From Aquabacterium sp. A7-Y (GTDB taxonomy: Bacteria > Pseudomonadota > Gammaproteobacteria > Burkholderiales > Burkholderiaceae_C): 64,000 nt of DNA. Made by a program: the position numbers and the translations under genes. A model generated the notes under the pieces. The model was not told the origin of the DNA. It saw only the letters and a list, made by a program, of their open reading frames with translations, and made no database searches. The stretch covers positions 1 to 64,000 of the forward strand of contig NZ_JAPFBW010000016.1 of the NCBI RefSeq assembly GCF_026153205.1, given 5' to 3'. Below, piece after piece: positions 60,241 to 64,000 of this stretch (position 1 is the first letter of the stretch; every line of letters begins with the position of its first letter).

Positions 60241-63105
60241 TCATTTCAGCAAATCGCCGGTGAGCGACGACACCTCGTAGGTGTTGCGTCCGGCCCGCTT
60301 GGCCGCGTAAAGCGCCTCGTCCGCCTTGCCGATGAGATCGGCCGGCGACACGTCATCCCCCTCGACCACCGCCACGCCGATGCTCGAGGTCACTGTCAAG
60401 CGGTGCTTGTCGATGAGGAAGGGCACCTCGAGCACCGCGCCGATCTTGCGCGCCACCGGCCCCGCTTCCGAACCGGCATTGAGATCCTCGAGGATGACGA
60501 CAAACTCGTCGCCGGCCAGCCGGGCGACGGTGTCCGTGGCGCGCACGCATCGCCGCACCCGGGACGCGAACTCCTGGAGAACCGCGTCGCCGACGCCGTG
60601 CCCGAGCGTGTCGTTGATGTCCTTGAAGTGGTCGACGTCCAGGAACATCAAGGCCATCGGCCGGCGGCCACGGCGGCTGCGGGCAAGCGCCTCCTGCAGG
60701 CGCTCGTCGAAAGCGCGCCGGTTGGGCAGTCCGGTGAGGGTGTCGAGCCGGGCCAGCGCTTGCAACTGCGCCTCGATCTGCTTGGTCTCCGTCACATCGG
60801 TGCTCAGCGCATACACGCCCACCACCTCGCCCTCGGCATTGATGTCCGGCACGTAGGCGGTGTGGAGCGTCCGCAGCTCCCCGCGGGCCCGGGTCACCAC
60901 TTCGAACTCCGTCCGCTCGCCACGCAAGGCGGCGCGGAGGTGGTGGCCAAACTGCGCGTACAGCTTCTCACCGACGATCTCGCGCACCGGCCGCCCGAGC
61001 ACCGCGGCCGGGTCGATACCGGTCCAGGCCCGATAGGTGGCGTTGACGAACCGTATCCGTTCCTGTTGATCGTTGTACGAGATCAGCACCGGCACGTTGT
61101 CGGCCAGGTCGCGCAGGTGCTTCTCGCTCTCGGCCTGGCGCCGCTGCGCCGCCAGGCGCTCGCTGATGTCCCGCACGAAAGCATGCGCGACGTAGCCGCC
61201 GTCCTGCACGAAAGACGCGACGGACAGCTCGACCGACAGCTCGCGGCCGTCCTTGTGCAGCCCCGAGACTTCCAGCGCCCGGGTCAGCACGGGGCCGGTG
61301 CCGGTGGTCATGAAACGCCGGAAGCCCTCGTTGTGTGCAGCGCGTTGCGCCGGCGGGATGATCAGGTCCGCGATGTTGCGCCCGACCGCTTCCTCGGCGG
61401 TCCAGCCAAACAGCCGGACCGCTTCCGGATTCCAGTCCGTCACCCGCCCGTCGACGCCCAGTGCGACAAACGCGTCGTTGGCGTTCTCGAGGATGACGCT
61501 GGTGCGGCGCTGCTCGGCCACGATCTGCTGCAACAGCGGCCGGACCTGGCTGCGCAGCGCGTAGGTTCCCAGGCTGATGAGTCCGAGCAGCACCGCCGCC
61601 AGCAGCACGATGCTCTGCTTGAGCGGGCTGAACAGGGTCTCGACATCGGTCTTGAGGACCAGCCCCAGGCCGAAGTCCTTGATCGGCGTGTAGGCCGCGA
61701 CCACCCCGCGTCCCCGCAGGTCGTCCGTCACGGCCACGCCTGTCATCCCGAGAAGGGCTTGGTGGATGGGGAGGCGCGGCTTGCCGGAGATGTCGAACAT
61801 GGGCAGGTGGAGCGCCGTGGCGTAGAAGCGGGTCGGCGCACAGACCGCCTCGTTCCCGTCGCGGCTGCAGATCAGGGCATCCGAGGTGGCGGTGCTGCCT
61901 CGCATCGCCGCAAGCAGCTCGTCGAACAGCACCATCCGTTGTTGCGTGACCACGCGGCCGACCCCTCGCCCCGAGACATCGCGGACGGGGGTCTCGGTGT
62001 GCAGGATGTAGCCGTTCTGCCACAGCAGGCGAGCGGACCGACCCGGCCCCTGGAGATCGTTGAACACCGGGTCGCGGGGTTGGACCATGACGCCGGCAGA
62101 CCCCACCAGCAGACCACTGGCGGTGTAGAAGCGCACGCCGCCGATGCCGGCCGTCAGGAAGCTCTCCGCGACCTGGCTCAGGAACTCTCGCAGGGGCGGA
62201 TCCTCGGGACGACGATGGAGCTGGGACAAGGTGTCCTGCACAGCCGGCCGTGTCACGATGGTGCGAGGAAACCACAGGCTGGTCTGCAAGGTATTGGCCA
62301 GCGAGGTGGCATTGGCCGTCGCCATGGTCAGCAGGCTCTGGGAGGCGGACCGTTCGAAGGTGTCGCGCACCACCGCGAAGCCACTCACGCCGGCGCCGAC
62401 CACCAGCAGCACGAGGGCGACGAAGGTGCGGCGGTCGATGCGGCGGTCGAGTCCGTGCAGCCGGGATCCGTCGGCCGGCGACGACCGCTCCCGGAGCAGC
62501 CACAAGCCCGCGCCGACGACACACAGGGCCGCCGCGGTGATGGGCAGCAGGCGGTTGGCGGCCGCCAGGCGGTAGAGCGACTGCAGGCCGAGCAGGTGCC
62601 CGAGCAGGCCCGAGGCTCCGAGGGCCAACACGGTCCACAACAAGAAGCTGAACACCCTGCCCGAGGCGCGCTCGGGACGACGCAGGTGCACCAGGAAGGC
62701 CAGTCCCGCGGCGAGGAAGGCCAGGCAGGCGTTGGGCGACATGCGGCCGGGATACGGCGTTCCTTCGGTGGGCAAGGCTCCTGCGCGCGCGAAGTCGACG
62801 CCCAGGTTCAGACCGCTGAAGTGCTCGATCAGCATCGCGGACGGGAACAGCAGCAGCAGCGCGATCGCGACGCCGATCAGCAGCTCCGACGGACCGGGTC
62901 GGACCGCGGGCCGCGGCAGCAGACAGAGGCAGCTGCCGCAAGCGACCAGCATCATCGGCGTGACCAGCCCCATCTCCCGGGTCGTCGGGATACGGCCGAT
63001 CCATTGGATGTCGAAGATCCATCGCAGCCCAACGAGGGTGCCGAGAGCGATCAGCAAGATCGCGGCGAGTTTCTGCGCGGGAAGTTCTCGTTTCACTACA
63101 GCCAT
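60241..63105 (-). CDS. Membrane diguanylate cyclase with PAS domains
   Basis: 954-residue protein. About eight N-terminal transmembrane segments (to residue about 240) precede a large extracytoplasmic Cache-like sensor region (TMATANATSLANTLQTSLWF to about 500) and a transmembrane segment. Two PAS domains follow. The C-terminal GGDEF domain has RLAGDEFVVILEDL (AGDEF, a common active form) and an RxxD inhibitory site (RATD) five residues before it. It therefore should make cyclic-di-GMP and be feedback-inhibited. The start at 63105 was chosen because GAGGGG lies 7 bases upstream and the membrane region begins there. Confidence 0.92.
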   Translation of the reverse strand: MAVVKRELPAQKLAAILLIALGTLVGLRWIFDIQWIGRIPTTREMGLVTPMMLVACGSCLCLLPRPAVRPGPSELLIGVAIALLLLFPSAMLIEHFSGLNLGVDFARAGALPTEGTPYPGRMSPNACLAFLAAGLAFLVHLRRPERASGRVFSFLLWTVLALGASGLLGHLLGLQSLYRLAAANRLLPITAAALCVVGAGLWLLRERSSPADGSRLHGLDRRIDRRTFVALVLLVVGAGVSGFAVVRDTFERSASQSLLTMATANATSLANTLQTSLWFPRTIVTRPAVQDTLSQLHRRPEDPPLREFLSQVAESFLTAGIGGVRFYTASGLLVGSAGVMVQPRDPVFNDLQGPGRSARLLWQNGYILHTETPVRDVSGRGVGRVVTQQRMVLFDELLAAMRGSTATSDALICSRDGNEAVCAPTRFYATALHLPMFDISGKPRLPIHQALLGMTGVAVTDDLRGRGVVAAYTPIKDFGLGLVLKTDVETLFSPLKQSIVLLAAVLLGLISLGTYALRSQVRPLLQQIVAEQRRTSVILENANDAFVALGVDGRVTDWNPEAVRLFGWTAEEAVGRNIADLIIPPAQRAAHNEGFRRFMTTGTGPVLTRALEVSGLHKDGRELSVELSVASFVQDGGYVAHAFVRDISERLAAQRRQAESEKHLRDLADNVPVLISYNDQQERIRFVNATYRAWTGIDPAAVLGRPVREIVGEKLYAQFGHHLRAALRGERTEFEVVTRARGELRTLHTAYVPDINAEGEVVGVYALSTDVTETKQIEAQLQALARLDTLTGLPNRRAFDERLQEALARSRRGRRPMALMFLDVDHFKDINDTLGHGVGDAVLQEFASRVRRCVRATDTVARLAGDEFVVILEDLNAGSEAGPVARKIGAVLEVPFLIDKHRLTVTSSIGVAVVEGDDVSPADLIGKADEALYAAKRAGRNTYEVSSLTGDLLK

Positions 63106-63598
63106 GCGATCGCCCCTCGGGCCATGGCGACTCGCAAGCTCGGGGGCACCGGGGCGCCCTACCGGCGGGCGATCTGTGCCCGGCGAGCCGCCGGTAGGCT
63201 TATTCTGACGCCAAGTCCTCATCGAGGTGGCGGCGCGGACACTTCCGCCCCCTCGCGGTCCGGCGCCACGCCTTCAGCAGCGTGGTGGCGAGCCTGGTAC
63301 GGCGGTCAACTCGCCGGTAGCAATGTGCATGCCGGCAGGGTCGCCCAAGGGCTGAGCCGGGCGCCCTGCGGGAGGCGCCGGAAGTCCGCCCGCACTCCGG
63401 GCGCGTGACGCAAGTCGCGCCGCACGCGTGCACGTGCACGCGACGGGTCAAGTCAAGGCCCACCACGCCGATTCCAGGGACAGGTCGCTTCGAGCGCCGG
63501 CCCTGGGAGCCGGGGCCCGCAGCCGATGTCGGATGCGGCGAACGGCAGCGCCTCCGGTGGGTTGTCATGTCTCTGCCGCCTTCTCTCGAAGGAAGCCG
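63106..63598. other. Intergenic region upstream of the diguanylate cyclase and the 63.6-kb gene
   Basis: 493 bp without a recognisable gene. It must hold two divergent promoters. The 18-bp palindrome at 63425 is the only clear structure. Confidence 0.4.
63425..63442. promoter_or_regulatory. Perfect 18-bp palindrome
   Basis: CGCGTGCACGTGCACGCG is identical to its own reverse complement over 18 bp, with a CACGTG centre. It lies about 160 bp upstream of the ATG at 63599, so an operator is likely. The binding protein is unknown. Confidence 0.5.
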
Positions 63599-64000
63599 AT
63601 GAAACCCACCTTCGCCTCCGCGTGTGCCGTCGTCCTGTCCCTGTTGCCCACCCCGGCGCTGTCGGCAGCCGACAACGGCGTCTCCCGCGAACCCGCAGCC
63701 CCAGCCTCAGCCGAAGCCGACAGCGGTCCGCAGCTGTGGGTGACGAGCGGCTTCGTGTCGCACCACACGCGCCATGCCGACCGCTATCGCAGCGCCAATA
63801 CCGGCATCGGCGTCGAGTGGCACGTGTCGCGGCGCTGGCAGTTGAATGCCGGGCACTATACGAACTCCGTGAACGGCGCGAGCAACTACGTGCAGGCCGG
63901 CTGGGCACCTCTGAGCCTTGATCTCGGCGAGCGCACCCGGCTGCGCGCCGGTGCCAGCCTGGGGGTGGTGAACGGCTATCGCAGCGTGCGCGACGGTGGC
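63599..64000 (+). CDS. Exported outer-membrane-type protein, 3' end outside window
   Basis: 134 visible residues. Signal peptide MKPTFASACAVVLSLLPTPALSA, then a short Ala/Pro/Ser-rich linker, then alternating beta-strand sequence (LWVTSGFVSHHTRHADRYRSANTGIGVEW, WQLNAGHYTNSVNGASNYVQAGWAPLSLDL, LRAGASLGVVNGY). The pattern suggests a small outer-membrane beta-barrel; some of it recalls PagP-like or phage-encoded proteins, but I cannot decide. Start at 63599 follows GAAGGA. Confidence 0.65.
   Translation, partial: MKPTFASACAVVLSLLPTPALSAADNGVSREPAAPASAEADSGPQLWVTSGFVSHHTRHADRYRSANTGIGVEWHVSRRWQLNAGHYTNSVNGASNYVQAGWAPLSLDLGERTRLRAGASLGVVNGYRSVRDGG

Noticed and set aside
60403-63408. 1001-codon + strand open frame over the diguanylate cyclase
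   Set aside because: Low-complexity Arg/Gln/His translation without domains; the minus-strand frame has PAS and AGDEF motifs.

Overview
The window is GC-rich chromosomal DNA with the gene set of a betaproteobacterium of the order Burkholderiales, probably from the Rubrivivax/Leptothrix/Ideonella/Caldimonas neighbourhood. The evidence is the def-fmt-htpX block facing LysM-dprA-smg, the yajC-secD-secF order, DUF1631, a phasin-like protein and FxDxF-type PEP-CTERM proteins. No rRNA, tRNA, CRISPR array, transposase or integrase is visible. Placement below the order is inference.

Region by region. 1-5.7 kb is a minus-strand cluster: a two-part unknown protein, an AfsA-type hotdog protein, another unknown protein, a 4-OT-type tautomerase, a HAD phosphatase, a SotB-like MFS exporter and an aldo/keto reductase. 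In Streptomyces, AfsA/MmfL enzymes work with a phosphatase and a reductase to make gamma-butyrolactone or furan signals, so this may be a signal or small-metabolite operon. Its leader has two LysR-type boxes and a hairpin that covers the first ribosome binding site. 6-20 kb holds a lipoprotein, a YdgA-like protein, cca, a tandem pair of PEP-CTERM genes, a GST, an epimerase-like protein, slt/fau, a LysR gene divergent from a DUF2917 gene, TfoX, htpX and fmt. 20-30 kb holds def, LysM, dprA, smg, DUF1631 and secF-secD-yajC.

30.4-34.1 kb is a compact TerD / TelA-paralogue / TelA / VWA operon of the tellurite or chemical-stress type; the TelA paralogue carries a repeated RTFHG motif. 34.4-39.9 kb contains accessory metabolic genes: a phosphoesterase, SMP-30, a methyltransferase, a BON protein, a VOC protein, a phasin and DUF1428. 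40.0-48.7 kb is an orphan type VI secretion effector island: vgrG, a TPR-like adaptor, PAAR-RHS with a nuclease-like C-terminal tip, and an immunity candidate. The last three genes overlap by ATGA, and the 3' part of the island is lower in GC.

49-64 kb contains a GST, a PaaI thioesterase, a glyoxalase remnant, DUF488, an orphan pqqB preceded by a PqqA-like peptide in which the crosslinked Glu is Asp, and an SDR. Signalling genes follow: a protein with a degenerate kinase ATPase domain plus pseudo-receiver plus receiver, a PAS histidine kinase, an ECF sigma factor with a C-terminal extension, a ClpP paralogue, an unrecognised 594-residue protein, a large diguanylate cyclase and the start of an exported protein.

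All family assignments come from reading motifs by eye. No database search or structure prediction was run.
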